This document shows, piece by piece, positions 1-12,119 of a stretch of 64,000 bases of DNA; position 1 is the stretch's first letter; the number at the start of each line of letters is the position of its first letter. This DNA is from Amborella trichopoda (taxonomy: Eukaryota > Streptophyta > Magnoliopsida > Amborellales > Amborellaceae). A program made the translations under genes and the position numbers. The stretch spans positions 2,620,983 to 2,684,982 of the forward strand of contig NW_006499973.1 of the NCBI RefSeq assembly GCF_000471905.2, read 5' to 3'. The notes beneath the pieces were generated by a model. The model saw nothing but the letters and a program-made list of their open reading frames with translations, ran no database searches and was not told the DNA's origin.

Positions 1-62
1 AAGTTTAGGTAGTTTGGTTGTGTGTGGTATATATATATATATATATATATATCTATATTAAA

Positions 63-447
63 TAATATAGGGTTATGTTAGGGTGCTCACACTTGGAGTA
101 ATTTATCATTATACTCAACAAATTTGGACACTTATATACCCTTGCCTTGTACATAGATCTTTTTTTAGTAAGGATATTTTTGGTCATTAGGAGCGGTGTG
201 ACGTCATCTGACATAATCTACATGGGGGGTGACATCATCCACATGGAGCATTAAATACCACTAGTGTGCTCTATGTGGGTGATGTCACATCCCATATGGA
301 TGATGTCACACCCCTCCTAATGACAAAAAATACCCTTATAAAAAAAATGCTCCATGTACAAAACAAGAGTATAGAAGTGTCCAAAATTTGTTGAGTACAA
401 TGATAAGCTACTCCATTGTGTGAGCACCCTAACATAACCCTAATATA
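63..447. mobile_element. MITE, family A copy 1, long inverted repeat
   Basis: The outer ends are inverted copies of each other: GGGTTATGTTAGGGTGCTCA at 70 is mirrored by the sequence ending at 440. The inverted match runs well inward (the ACTCAA / TTGAGT and TGACATCATCC-type blocks), so a single strand could fold into a long hairpin. A 7-bp direct repeat TAATATA lies directly outside each end (63-69 and 441-447), which I read as the target-site duplication, although the flank is AT-rich. No coding capacity. A related, more decayed copy lies at about 57765-58121. The superfamily is uncertain because 7 bp fits none of the common plant classes exactly. Confidence 0.8.
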
Positions 448-474
448 TATATTATGCATAGATATTATATATAC

Positions 475-478
<4 letters not shown>

Positions 479-512
<34 letters not shown>
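479..512. repeat. (GA)n microsatellite
   Basis: Uninterrupted GA dinucleotides just outside MITE A. An (AT)n tract also lies at about 30-52. Confidence 0.95.
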
Positions 513-513
<1 letters not shown>

Positions 514-975
514 GAAACAAAAGTCGACAAGTACTTCTTTCTTCTCTACTAAAATTCACTCTTTAACCCCCCAACCCTCTCAAGTATAAAAATACTAAAT
601 GGCCCCCTAAAGTATTTCAAAAGGACAAAAAAACTCAAAAATCGTGAAATTTGATTAAAAAATTGCGAAAAGAGGGGCTTTTCAGTTTTTTTTAGCCATA
701 TCAAGATGGGCTAGTCTGAACTGGACCTGTCAAGCCTGTCGAATCAGCTAGTCCAGTCATTGAACCAGCCAATGCACTGGTTTTGTGTCTGTTCAATGGA
801 CATTTCAGTCAGAATGTTTGGACTAAATGAATTGTCACCAATCTGGTGGTTCCCAGTCCTATTTGGTCTTAACATCATTGATATTTCAATGCAACTATCT
901 TTTTTTAAGATTATTTGGTATGCATGACAGGTGCCCACACTAAATTCTTGAAAGTACATCCTGTAAAGTTTCTAT

Positions 976-1126
976 CAGTGTTTCAAGATCTCGGCTGAGT
1001 CCGCCTCGGGCTTGCGCCAAATTGAGTTTTCCATTATAAAAAGGGTGCTTCACCCTCATTATTTTATCTCTTTCACTCCTTTCTAAAATGGGGGCACCAT
1101 CCCCTTTTCATCTGTCTCTACTAAGT

Positions 1127-1163
<37 letters not shown>

Positions 1164-1590
1164 CCTCCCTCCCTCTAAAAGGGAGCAGAAATCTCCCCCT
1201 TTCATCTCTCTCTGAAAGGGGTAAAAATCTCCCCCTTTGTCAGCTCTTTCCAAAAGGGAGTGGAGATCCACTCTCTGATTCCAATGGTCTCTCCTTCAAG
1301 AGAGAGTGATGCTTGAGAGAGAGGGATATCTGTGTGTGTGTGTGTGTGAGAGAGAGAGATTCCTATGCAAGAAAGAGAATAGATAGAGAGATCCCTATGT
1401 GAGAGACAAAACAGAGAGATGCCAATGAAAAAGAGAGAAGAGAGATTTGTGTGAGAGAAAGAAGAGAGAGATCCTTGAGAGAGAGATACCTGTATGAGAG
1501 AGAAGGAAGAGAGAGGAAGATCATTATGAGAGAGGAGAGAGAGATCTGTGAGAGAGGTGTCTGTGACAGTGGGAGAGACATGGCCAAAGG

Positions 1591-1625
<35 letters not shown>

Positions 1626-1807
1626 CCTAGGCCATGTGCCCAAAGGCCTCTCTCCCCCCTAGGCTTGTGGCCAAAGTCCCCCAATCTTTTTTATTTTTAT
1701 TTTATTTTTGCTTTTGGTTTTTAAATTGCTTACTACTTGGGTGAGTCCGAGTAACTTAACTTTGGCCAAGGCCGAGTCCGTTGCCCGAGCCGAGTTCTAG
1801 AACACTG
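976..1807. mobile_element. hAT-like non-autonomous element 1
   Basis: The left end reads CAGTGTTTCAAGATCTCGGC and the right end, reversed, reads CAGTGTTCTAGAACTCGGCT. The 8 bp outside the ends are GTTTCTAT (968-975) and GTCTCTAT (1808-1815), a 7/8 match, as expected for hAT transposition. Subterminal DNA is rich in GAGTCCG-type motifs. The interior is mostly (CT)n, (GA)n and (TG)n simple repeats and has no transposase, so the element would depend on an enzyme supplied elsewhere. It sits in the intron upstream of the first visible exon of the Sec23-like gene. Confidence 0.75.
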
Positions 1808-1819
1808 GTCTCTATTTTC

Positions 1820-2309
1820 TTTAATGTTTTAAAAAAGGGTTTGTTGGTGTGGAATGCTCAACCACCAATCCCGATCTAGACTGGCGAAATCGGCAATCTA
1901 GAAAAAAAAAGAAAGAAAAAGAAAGCAAAAGTTGTATTATGTTACATATAATATATTTAAAAGTAATATCAGCAATAACAAATAGTGGTTGGTTAGGCCA
2001 CTGCGGTTGGCAACCAAGACGGAGGAGGATCAATTCCTCCGATTTCTTTTTACATGTTAAAAAATTATATAGGATGGAAGTTAAAAAAAGAAACAGCCGC
2101 CGGGAGGATACTGAACCCCTTCTCTTGATAAAAGATTGCGGCAATAACAGCCAAAGCATTTGAACCTTGCTTGTACTAGTAGTACATATTATATACCATA
2201 TAGTATTAAATTGCTGATTCCAATCAGGAACTGGCATGGCATTGAGCGATTCCCCATCAGGACTGGTGATCTCCGATCCTAATCGAAGAATTTTTATCAC
2301 TGATCGTTA
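1820..2309. mobile_element. Possible hAT-like remnant
   Basis: The right edge ends TTTTTATCACTG at about 2298, and the left edge has AATGTTTTAAAAAAGG, both like the ends of the four better-supported hAT-like elements in this window. Internal CGATCC / GATTCC subterminal motifs also match. No 8-bp target duplication could be found, so one end may be lost. No coding content was recognised. Confidence 0.35.
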
Positions 2310-2518
2310 TGGTGTCACTTTGGTTGTTTGTACTTTGTAGTGCTAGTAGCCACTCATGCCACGTATCTCTTTCTTTTTCTTTCACTAAATTTTAAGTCTA
2401 TCTGCTGCTTCATTTTCTTCTTTCATAGTGTTGTCTAGTGTTTACTTGCTCATGAGAAGCACTCATTTATATCAACTTTTATCACAATTTTGCTTGAGCT
2501 TTTGAAAATTTTCTGCAG

Positions 2519-5500
2519 CTTCTGAAGAGTTCTTGGAACTAGTTAAAAGTGGACTCTTAGCTGCTCTAGAAGGTAATGAGACTTCAGAGACTTTGTGCGT
2601 GTGTGATTATTAGGTCACCTAGCCAATTGTTGTGATATCATTGAGTTAACATTGTTTTTGTTTGCATATTGTAGCTCTTGGGCCAGGATCATTGTTTGGG
2701 CTTATTACCTTTAGCCACAAAATAGGGCTATATGATGTTCAAGGGCCCATACCAGTTGTAAAAAATGTTTTCATTCCTCCAGAGATCGATGAAACATTAC
2801 CCATTGAACTTGAAGATGCTATGCCATTGCTGTCTTTCCTTGCTCCTGTATGTGAACAGCTGATATAAATCTGATTTGTGCTAATTTGATGTTTCAAACT
2901 ACTTATAAAGAAAACATGTTAGAACTTAGAAATTGTGATATTTACTGCTTTCATGCAAAGGCAAGGCAATCACTGGGACATACGTAATATTGTCAGCCCC
3001 AAAATAAAATGAAGTCTTTCATAATATCAGACGAGGGTGAGGTGACCTCATCCTTACATATCACTTCAAGTCCCTCCACTCTGCTTTATTTTTAAAGCAT
3101 ATCCTAACTAAAATCAAGCCATTAAGTTGTTTGGCTTACATCCAGGTAGATGGGATTCTGGAGGTTGCATTATTCTTCTGTTTCTCCCAGAAAGCTGGCA
3201 ACTGAGTCAAAACAGAAGAAAAAAAGGATATCTCTGGGTATCTCGGCTGCCGTATTGTAACCAATTTAATTGTAAACCTTTCAAAAATAAAGCAGTGGTG
3301 ATGGGCAAAATAGTCATTTTCATTCACCACAGCCTTATGCATGGTTGCCATTCCGATATTTGGGATAGCAGTTAACCTATATTTATATGTCTGCAAAAAG
3401 AAAAGTTTCTGACATTGAAATATGCCCTGGGGAACCAACTGATCTTTTGCTTATTTTTTCATGGATGGTCGATTCTATAGTAATCACGCCTCCAGGCATA
3501 CGACAGCATAAAATTTTGAACTAGTTATTGGGTTCTTCTGATTTCTGGATTAGGTCGAGACTTGTAAAGATCGTATCGCCTCAGCACTTGAAACCTTGAA
3601 GCCCACAACATCATGGGAAAGAACCACTGGAGCAGGCCAAGCACTTGATGGTGTGCTACTTGGTGGGCGTGGTTTTGGAGTAGCAATGGATGCCCTTATA
3701 AATTACCTCGCATCAGAATATGGAAACACCTTTGCTTTGGGTAATGCTAAAACCCAAAAGGCATCCTCCTGCCTTCAAATTTTTTATATGACCTGCTCAC
3801 TAACTTGAGCGATATTCTTTTCTTCCTTGATTGGTAGCTTGAACTGTATATCTTTAATTATTATTTTTATTTTATATTGTGGGGCTTAGTCGTTGGGAAA
3901 ATTTCAGGACCATACTTGGAACATCTGCACAGGTCATTTAGATCATCCAGAAACTTGAAATATCAGCATTGTACCTGGACCAATCAATTTTTTTATGGAC
4001 CATTTGATTCATTTTTTTTGAAAGATTGTACACTGCGGTCAAATCTCCCTTTCTCCTTCACTTGGCTGACATTTTAAACACCTAATCAGGAGTACAATCA
4101 CTATTATAAAGATGGGCCATGTTCTGTCTTGGTGTTTCATTTTTGGGGCCACCTACACTCTTTGCAGGTGTTTCGATTACTTTTCTGATAATTTCTAATA
4201 ATCTTCTCATGTTTTTGATACATACCATATGCAGCCAGGGTCTTTGCCTTTCTTTCTGGTCCTCCTGATTATGGAGCTGGCCAGTTGGATACGAGACGCT
4301 ATGGTGAGCAATATGCTAGTAAAGGAGAAGATGCTGATCGTGCTTTGCTTCCTGAGCAAACTCCATTCTACAAAGATCTGGTAATTTTGTTTTTGGCAGC
4401 GTGGCTACAAATTACTGAAACCTTTTAGGAGCTCTGCGAAGATTCATGAGCAGTTACTTTCAACAAGGACTAATTTGCACTTGCCAGGCTGCTGCGGCCG
4501 TTCAAGCAGGTGTTTGTGTTGACATATTTGCTGTCACAAATGAATACACAGACTTGGCATCTTTAAAATTCTTGAGCATTGAGAGTGGTGGCTCATTGTA
4601 TCTGTATTCAAATACTGATGATTCAACACTTCCTCAAGACATGTAAGTTCGGAATGTCTTAACCACATATTGGTTTTGGGTTTAGGTCTTTTGAATTCCC
4701 CGTGTATGAAATGATATGGTGGAGTACCCATGTTAATGTTCTTTTTGTTGTATGGCTGAATGATAGGCAGAGCAGCTTGGAAAACCATCAGGAAACTCCC
4801 AAAACTAGTTTCAGACCATTGTATACTTGAATGCCATGGATTGTGTCTGTGCTAAATCGTAGTCCATATATTATAGTCATCATTATTCAATGAAATAATG
4901 GATTGTAATTGATAGAGGAGCCCATCAGAGCAGGACATGACGCCAATCATGGGCTGCACTCACTCTCCATTGCCTCCATCATTTCATGGGATGTTGATGT
5001 TCGAAGGAATTATTCTTTTCCAATATTCCTTTGGGTTATAGGTTGCTGTCCCTATTTCTTTTGCATTTCGTGATGAGGTAATTACTCTTGTCAGTTACCG
5101 GATGCTGAGCCGTCCATATGCTTTTGGTTGCATATTGCGTCTTCGAACATCTTCTGAATTCAAACCTGGGCGTGCTGTATGTGTGCTCTCTTATTCTCTT
5201 CATCCATAATCATTTCTAGTCTATACCTACTAATTTTGCAGATTTTGTTCTTGTGATTAATATCATCAGCAGCCATATCAACAATATGATATTTTTCTTT
5301 TGCAGTATGGTCATTTCTTCCCAGATCCCCAGTATGAGAATGTTCAACACATTATTTGTTGTGATTCATTTGCCACCTATGCTTATGACTTTGAGTTCGT
5401 TAGTAACTCCAGCTTTTCCCGGTATGGATGCCACAATGACATGAAAAGTGTCTTTATGCAATTTTATGTTGGTAAATGAAATTCCAAAGGGGCATGTAGC

Positions 5501-7642
5501 ATCTATTCTCCATGGTGGACAGGTGGAGATTAACTGTACCGGTGTTAATATTTCTGCAGCCCCGTAGTTAATCTTGACCACCTATCCCTTTAGGAGTAGT
5601 GTGTACAATAATGGATTATGCTTTATGGTGGATACTTTCCCTTTAATGTTTATTGTGCCAGTTTTTAATTAGCAGTCTGCATGCATCTATTAGTCAATTT
5701 ATTCGTTTTTCAACAGGCTTATCCTGAGATCACTAAGTGTTTTATTTAAAGTTTTTCTCATATTTTTGCATGGTTCAAAACATGGTTTTTTTGTGCTATT
5801 TTTTGTTGTCTATAACATAACTTCCTATATCTTGATTTCTCCACCCCATAAGAATTTGAAGAATTCTTTTGAAAATGTGAGGAAAGAAAGATTGCTCTTA
5901 TGACATGCATATATTACTGGCCTTCAACAGTAAAAGGAACCTAGTTAATGGAATGCTCATTGTCATTATTTAGTTACAAATTTTCATTATAAAAATGTTA
6001 TTCATCAAGGGAAAGAACCATTTTCAACTTTTGGTTTGCAAAGTCCATTGTAGTAAAATGTTGAATTTCTTAGAGCTTGAGGATTTGAATATCCATTCTG
6101 ATTTTATGCTTCATGATAGACCTAGATATATTGGCTTTTGAAGCCCATTTATTGTTCCTAATGCTCCCTTTATCGTGAGTATTCCATTGTTATTAACTTT
6201 TGAGATTTGAAAGTTTATTTTCCTTTAGCTTACTCATAAATATGGTCTTCATGAGCCATGAAATGATTTGATTGATATAAGGTAATCCTATAAGCTTGTT
6301 AACTGAAGATATCTGTTTTGTTGTCTTGATGGTTTTTACAGAATTGATGGTTGTTTAATGACTTACTAGTTAGACTTTAATCAAATTGTAGTTTTTGTCG
6401 GCTGTAACAGTTAATTTGGTATTAACTAGTAAACGATAAAAGAAAACATTAATTTGGCAGTACCAAGATTTTTTATTGACAAAATAGAACAATTTAGACA
6501 ATCTAACAATCAAAACAATTTAATAGGTTGGTATAAATGTATGAGTCAGATCAAGTATCTGAAGATGTGTTGGATATGCTTAAACTGAGGTGCTTCTTTT
6601 GTAGGCCCTCTGAACTTCCTGTGCTGCAGATAGCATTCCAGTATACTGTTGTTGTGCCACATGAGGAAACCTCAAAGTCAGGATTGACTTCCATTGACAA
6701 GTATGTTGGTGCTTTGTTATTCCTTAGCTTAGCTTGAATTTTTTCTCACACAGATTTTCATTATGGCCTTATATTTTGGCGTTCCTCTCTTTCTCATGTA
6801 AATTTTCATAATGATCTTGTACTGTGGCATTCCTATCTGTCATATAAATTTTCATAATGATCTTGTACTGTGGCATTCCTATCTGTCATATAAATTTTCA
6901 TAATGATCTTCTATTTTTGGCATTCTTATCTTTCTCACTTAAATTTTCATTATGGTCTTATATTGTGGGATTCCTATCGTATTGCTTCTATTTTCTTACC
7001 TATATTACCATCTGTGGCTTGATTTTATGCTTAAGGAACTTTTATGACTGCAGGAATAAGCATTCACTAAAGAGGAGATTAAGGATACGGACTATGCAAT
7101 ATGGAGTTGCAGAAAATATTAATGAGCTTTATGACAATGTAGATTCTGAAGTTGTCCTCTCCATCCTTGTTCACAAGGTCAGTTATCAACATGTTCCTGC
7201 TTATGTATGACATTTTGCTATACTTCAGTAAATATTCATCGTCAATAAAAGTTTGACATTTGGTAACAGCAGCAGTAAAGTTAAGTTGTCCTTGGTGATT
7301 AGTGGGATTTGTTTGGATTTCCTTGATTGGTTGGTTTAAAGGTTTTTATACTAACCTCCATGTGCTGTTCATTTCACCTTACCATTAAAATTAGTAGTAG
7401 TTTATGAGGTCCAGGATCTTTTCCTTTTCTCTTTTTATTATTGGAAAGGTGAACTATATAATCAATGGACTGTGGCAAATCTTGAACCGCAGAGATCATA
7501 TCTGTCCGTTTATTAAAAGTTTTCTGCCTTGGATGTGTAGGTGGCACCGAAGCACTTTGGCACCCGCCTAGACCCAGGCGGGTACTAAATGGGCGTTTAG
7601 GCGCGTGTCTAGCGCTTTGGCCTGGGCGCCCGCTTTTTTGTG

Positions 7643-7718
<76 letters not shown>

Positions 7719-8421
7719 GGATGTATGTGTATTTGAGAAAGAGAGACTATGTTGTTTGTTGTGTCATGTGTGTGTGTGTGTGTGTTCTTCCTCTCTTCCT
7801 CTTTCAACCATTCTCTCCATATTGAACCAATCCCTTCTCTCTTGAAAAATAAGGGGGTTCATGGGTGTGTTACTGTCGATTCAAGAATTGCCAATTTGAC
7901 TCGGAATTGCTAGAGTAGTATCGAGATCGGTAGGTGACGGTTCTGGTTTAAGAAACCCGGAATTGCCCCGATTCCTTTTTCTTCCTTTTCTATCCGCATG
8001 GCGATCCAACTTGGGAATATCCTGTCTGATTGGGAGAATCGGAATCTGGCGGCTAGTGATTCAGGGCTTGATACCTGTTTGTAAATCACTGGTTATTATT
8101 TTCTATCTTTAACTTATCCTCAATCCCTCGCCCTCTTTGAATAAACCCCCCATTTTGTTGTGTATGTGTGTGTTGTGTACATATATTTTGTTCCTCTCTC
8201 TCGCTCTCTCACTATTTTGTCTCCATTGAACATGTCTTCTCTCTCTTGAAAATTTTTGCTTGGTTATTTTTTTCCTGTTGGCTTTCTTTTGGGTTGGGGG
8301 GGTGGAGGTGGGTTTGTTGTGGATGTGTCCGTACTCTCTCTTTCTCTTCAACTATTCCTCTTGCTCTCTCTCTCTCTCTCTCTCTCTCCAAGTAATCCTT
8401 TGTCTCTCTCATTAGTCTTTA

Positions 8422-8456
<35 letters not shown>

Positions 8457-11300
8457 AGTAATCCTTTGTCTCTCTCATTGGGGGTTTTTATGTAGAAACC
8501 CCCTCCTGCCCCTCTTTCTTTTCATTGGTCTGCCACCTCAGGTATGAGGTGCCTGGCTGGCTGGCCAGGACCCCTGGTTGCCTAGCCAGACCTTTTAAAA
8601 CCTTGATCTCTATCCCATAAAACTATGTATGTTGATGGAGGGAAAGTTTTGGGCCCATTGTTGGGGCTCCTATTTTCTCCATCACTGTTGGATGGCGATG
8701 TCACCAATGGACTATGGTTTTCTATGTCAAGGAATTTAGTATTCTTTACCATATTAATTTGGTTTACTTATGGGTACCACTGGAATTTGATCAGGTTATT
8801 TCAGCTTCTTTGGAGCAAGGAGTAAGAGAAGGGAGGTTTTTGCTTCATGAATGGCTTGTTATTCTCACAGCTCAGTATAATGATGCTTACAAGCTTATCC
8901 TGCATGAAAGTCGCCATCCAACTACACGGGTTGATGTATCCTTCTTACAATGTCCACAATTGCAGCCTTTGCCGCGACTTGTATTTGCTTTGTTGAGAAA
9001 TCCTCTTCTTCGGTTACATGAAGAGGGGGTTCACCCTGACTATCGCATATATCTTCAATGCCTTTTCAGGTGCTTGACTTTGCCTGTCATTTATGGGATA
9101 CTCCAGTTTACTGCAGACTGTGGAAATCCGTAGTCTGTTAGAGCCATCACTGTTTCATAAAATGGATGGTAGAGAGAGAATGGAAGAAATTGTTGGGTTC
9201 ATCTCTTGTTTTAGTGGGTTCACTCATTCCAGGGTCCATTTAATTATGGAGATGAATCCCAGTGGATTCTGGTTTTTCACAGTCCATTAAATTATTGTAA
9301 ACTTCCCCAAAATGGAAATAAACCTCTGAGAAAAAAAGCATTCATTTTTTTGATAGGAGAAAAGTAGCATAGATTAGGACTGGAACAACTGCTATTCATG
9401 GCTTAACAACCACTGGGCAAAAACACTATGACCGAACCCATGAAGTGGGTATCATACTGTACGTACAGATTTAGTGCTAGTTTTTTTGGAAAACCATTGA
9501 AGCGGTGCGTGGCAACGCCTTTGTTAATCACACTTGTGCTCCAGGGACTTGAAATTCCTAAACAGTTCCAGAATAGACATCTTTAAATTTGACTTTAACC
9601 TAGGTCCTGAATTTTGAGAAACTCCCTACTTGGTATGTTCAATATTCGACTGGGGTTGTTTCAAAATTTCAAGTTTTTGCATATGTAGTTGTCTAGGCAC
9701 TGTTTCAATTTTTTCTTTTTTGGGGTTTTATTTCCTTTTAATGTTGGTACTTTGTACACTTACAAGTAACAATGTAAACTGTAAAAAATAACTTTGTTAC
9801 TTTGAATCTTCAAAGAAAAACTTTGCTACTTTGTAAAAAGCATTGTTACTTTGTAAATAATATTGGCTTGGATCTTTTTATGTTATAAGATTATTATGCA
9901 AATCAAGTGTCAAATTTTAAGTTTTGAGCTTTGTGACATTCCCATTCTCACATTTACTCTTATTATTTACTTTTTCAATGCAGTGCTTTGGATCCAAGTT
10001 CTCTTAATCGTGCCATATACCCAGCACTGACATCATTTTCTACCCCGGATAAGCAAGCTTATCCACGTCATTCATTGAGCCGTGCTGCTCTATTAACTAG
10101 TGGGAGTCCGATATTTTTCCTCGATGCTTTCACAAATCTCATTGTATATTATTCTTCAACTGCGGATCCTACACATCCCTTCCCTCCTCCCCAAGATTGT
10201 AAGTCATCTTTCTTTGCATTTGGTATATAGTGGTACAAGTGTGGTTGAGTGATTTTCTACATTCATTTTGATTTTTTTGGATAAGTAACTAAAATAGCAA
10301 AGTAACATTCGTTTTGATGGTTAATGTAGAGAATTAATAAATGGAAAATAGAGTTTTATCCTAGTGGCCTTTGGAGACACCATACTCTATTAGGGTCATC
10401 ACCATCCACTGTAAAGATGGACGATGGATAGATAGTGGGACCTCTCAGAACAAACATGACCACCCAAACAGTGGATCCCACTCCTCATTACTGTCGATTT
10501 CATTTCAATTAATTGTGATGACCATGATAGGCTTGTTTTTGCAGTCCATTGGATTACAGAGCACTCTCCCTATTGAACATCCTTGTCTCTCTTGTAACTT
10601 TTATACAACAGATGTACATCAACTTTCTTGAGTCCTTAGGAATGGGGTTGAGGCAAGGTGATAGCACCACCTGTGATTCAACTACCGGTTTTGGTTTCCA
10701 TTCCTATCAATGCTAATACCTTCCGAAATCTACTAATGGTTTCAAAAAATTGTAACCCACTACTAACAGGTAACATTCACAAAAAAAAAAAAAACAAAAA
10801 AAACGACACTTTCTCAAGTCCTTGATATCCAGTAACTCTCTTTTCTGGCTGAGCCAAATAGTAACTCTCAAAGAGTTGATATATTTGGCAGAGTTGATAT
10901 TATTTGGCAATGATGACCATTGGCATCGAGGTTGAAAGTTTGCACCAAAAGGCTTATTATTGGCTGCCTCGTATGATATGGACTGACGATTTTGGTTATT
11001 ATTGGCTGCCTCGTATGATATGGACAGTGCATGAGTTTATTAGCAAAAGAGATAGTATCCCCTAATGGCTATTTTATTGTATCAGGTCTTCTTCGGGCGA
11101 CGATCAACAAACTGAAGCAAGAGAGAAGCATAACCCCCAAACTTTTGCTAATTCGTGGGGGTCAGGATGATGCATCCCCATTTGAACATTATCTAATAGA
11201 AGAGCAAGATGTGGATGGAACCGGGCTTACCAATGGTATGGGTTTTGTTTCCTTTTTGGAAGATATCTCAAGGAATGTGATCGAGTGCATAAAGCAATAA
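2519..11300 (+). CDS. Sec23/Sec24-like COPII coat family protein, 5' end outside the window
   Basis: Twelve exons can be joined: 2519-2572, 2675-2847, 3554-3740, 4235-4380, 4488-4642, 5095-5176, 5306-5421, 6605-6700, 7054-7177, 8795-9069, 9984-10198 and 11086-11300 (TAA). All introns are GT...AG, and the 1838 nt keep one frame for 611 codons plus stop, so this part looks functional. Order: a Sec23/24 trunk (SLFGLITFSHKIGLYDV, then FLSGPPDYGAGQLDTRRYGE), a beta-sandwich part, a helical part (CPQLQPLPRLVFALLRNPLL) and a gelsolin-like end (TPKLLLIRGGQDD). From memory it best matches the single-copy plant Sec23/Sec24 transport-family protein typified by Arabidopsis At2g27460 (about 745 aa), rather than canonical SEC23 or SEC24. 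About 130 N-terminal residues, including the zinc finger expected there, are missing and must lie left of base 1. The family acts in the COPII vesicle coat at ER exit; the exact role of this member is inferred only. Introns carry MITE and microsatellite insertions. Confidence 0.9.
5430..5645. mobile_element. MITE, family D copy 1, in Sec23-like intron
   Basis: Shares ordered blocks with 27019-27248: CCAAAGGGGCAT, GTGGAGATTAACTG, CCCCG..GTTAATCT and GGATACTTTCCCTT. It lies directly downstream of the donor site at 5422, inside the intron. The ends are more decayed than in the other copy, so the borders are approximate. Confidence 0.5.
6745..6985. repeat. 46-bp intronic tandem repeat
   Basis: The phrase TTTTCATAATGATCTT recurs at 6803, 6849 and 6895, an exact 46-bp period, with more divergent units on both sides (ATTTTCATTATGG at about 6757 and about 6945). 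Each unit also contains GTGGCATTCCTATCT. About five copies lie in the intron between exons 6605-6700 and 7054-7177. Confidence 0.85.
7520..8607. repeat. Microsatellite-rich, probably transposon-derived intron segment
   Basis: Holds (GT)n(GA)n at about 7644-7714, two (CT)n tracts at about 8362-8390 and 8427-8453, and a duplicated block (CCAAGTAATCCTTTGTCTCT at about 8390 and 8454). The left part is dense in GGCGCC/GGCGGG-like motifs and the right end reads CCTTTTAAAACCTTG, resembling hAT-like termini. A smaller hAT-like right end (TGTAAATCACTG) occurs at about 8092. I found no target duplications, so this stays a low-confidence remnant inside the 1.6 kb intron 7178-8794. Confidence 0.35.
10953..11027. 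repeat. Short direct duplication in last intron
   Basis: The phrase TTATTGGCTGCCTCGTATGA is repeated with a spacing of about 45 bp, just upstream of the last exon of the Sec23-like gene. Confidence 0.8.
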
Positions 11301-12119
11301 TAGGAATTGTCCAAGGGTGTGGATTCATGCTTTAAACAGTGAGCTAAGTTTATTAAGTAAACGGGCCCTCTCTCTCCCCCCCTCTCTCTCGATATTTCTC
11401 TCTGCGATACAAATAAAAGAAATGATGCTTTTGAAGCTTAAATTTTGTGAGATTAGTGCTGCTGATTTTTCTGCATGTAAAATGTACAGTAACATGCTTG
11501 GATAAAGCTATCACTGTTTTCCTTTTCCCATGGTAACGATTTTATTTTTAAATGCCTGGGGATCTTTATGTTAATGTAAGGTATACAGCTAGGCTCACTT
11601 ATAATCCAGTTTCTCTTCATGATAAAAATATGAATCGAGTAAAATTCTTCTGATGGTGTTCTTAAAGTTCATGCTATTATTCTGAGGCAATTGGTTTTCC
11701 CAGAACATGATAAAACAGGTAGGAACCGTGCCTCCTCTTCACATGGTGCGTGTACCATACCATATAAATACCAAGGGCGATTTGGATGGACTGAATAAGT
11801 GCTATTGACTGGCATTAATCATGACCCAAAGTAAAATAAGTATTTTTTGTTGTAAGGTTTGTTGAAATTTAGCAAGTATTGGCTGCATCTTTCAAATTGG
11901 GTAAAAAATGGATGAAATAATTTACGAGGAGCATGCAAAAAGTGGTTTCATGTTTAATGGTGCATCCAAACTGACTTTAGTAGATATAATAAAAAAAATC
12001 TAGTTATGATTTTTATACATGTTATATATACAGGCCGCGGCAGTATAAGAGCTGCACAAAGCGGGTTTTGAAATGCAAGTTGTTTGGTGCCGACGTTATA
12101 TAGTGTTACGCTGGATATT
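11301..12119. other. 3' flank of the Sec23-like gene, no recognisable gene
   Basis: Begins directly after the stop codon, so the first few hundred bases are probably 3' UTR. It contains a CT-rich tract at about 11369-11402. No further gene, repeat array or transposon end was recognised. Confidence 0.5.

Noticed and set aside
1083..1587. Open frames on both strands (1088-1309, 1083-1271, 1363-1587)
   Set aside because: They arise from (CT)n/(GA)n simple repeats inside a hAT-like element and encode only SLSLS or REREE-type peptides.
7568..8495. Several small open frames with Ser-Leu or Arg-Glu runs
   Set aside because: Products of (GT)n, (GA)n and (CT)n microsatellites in an intron.
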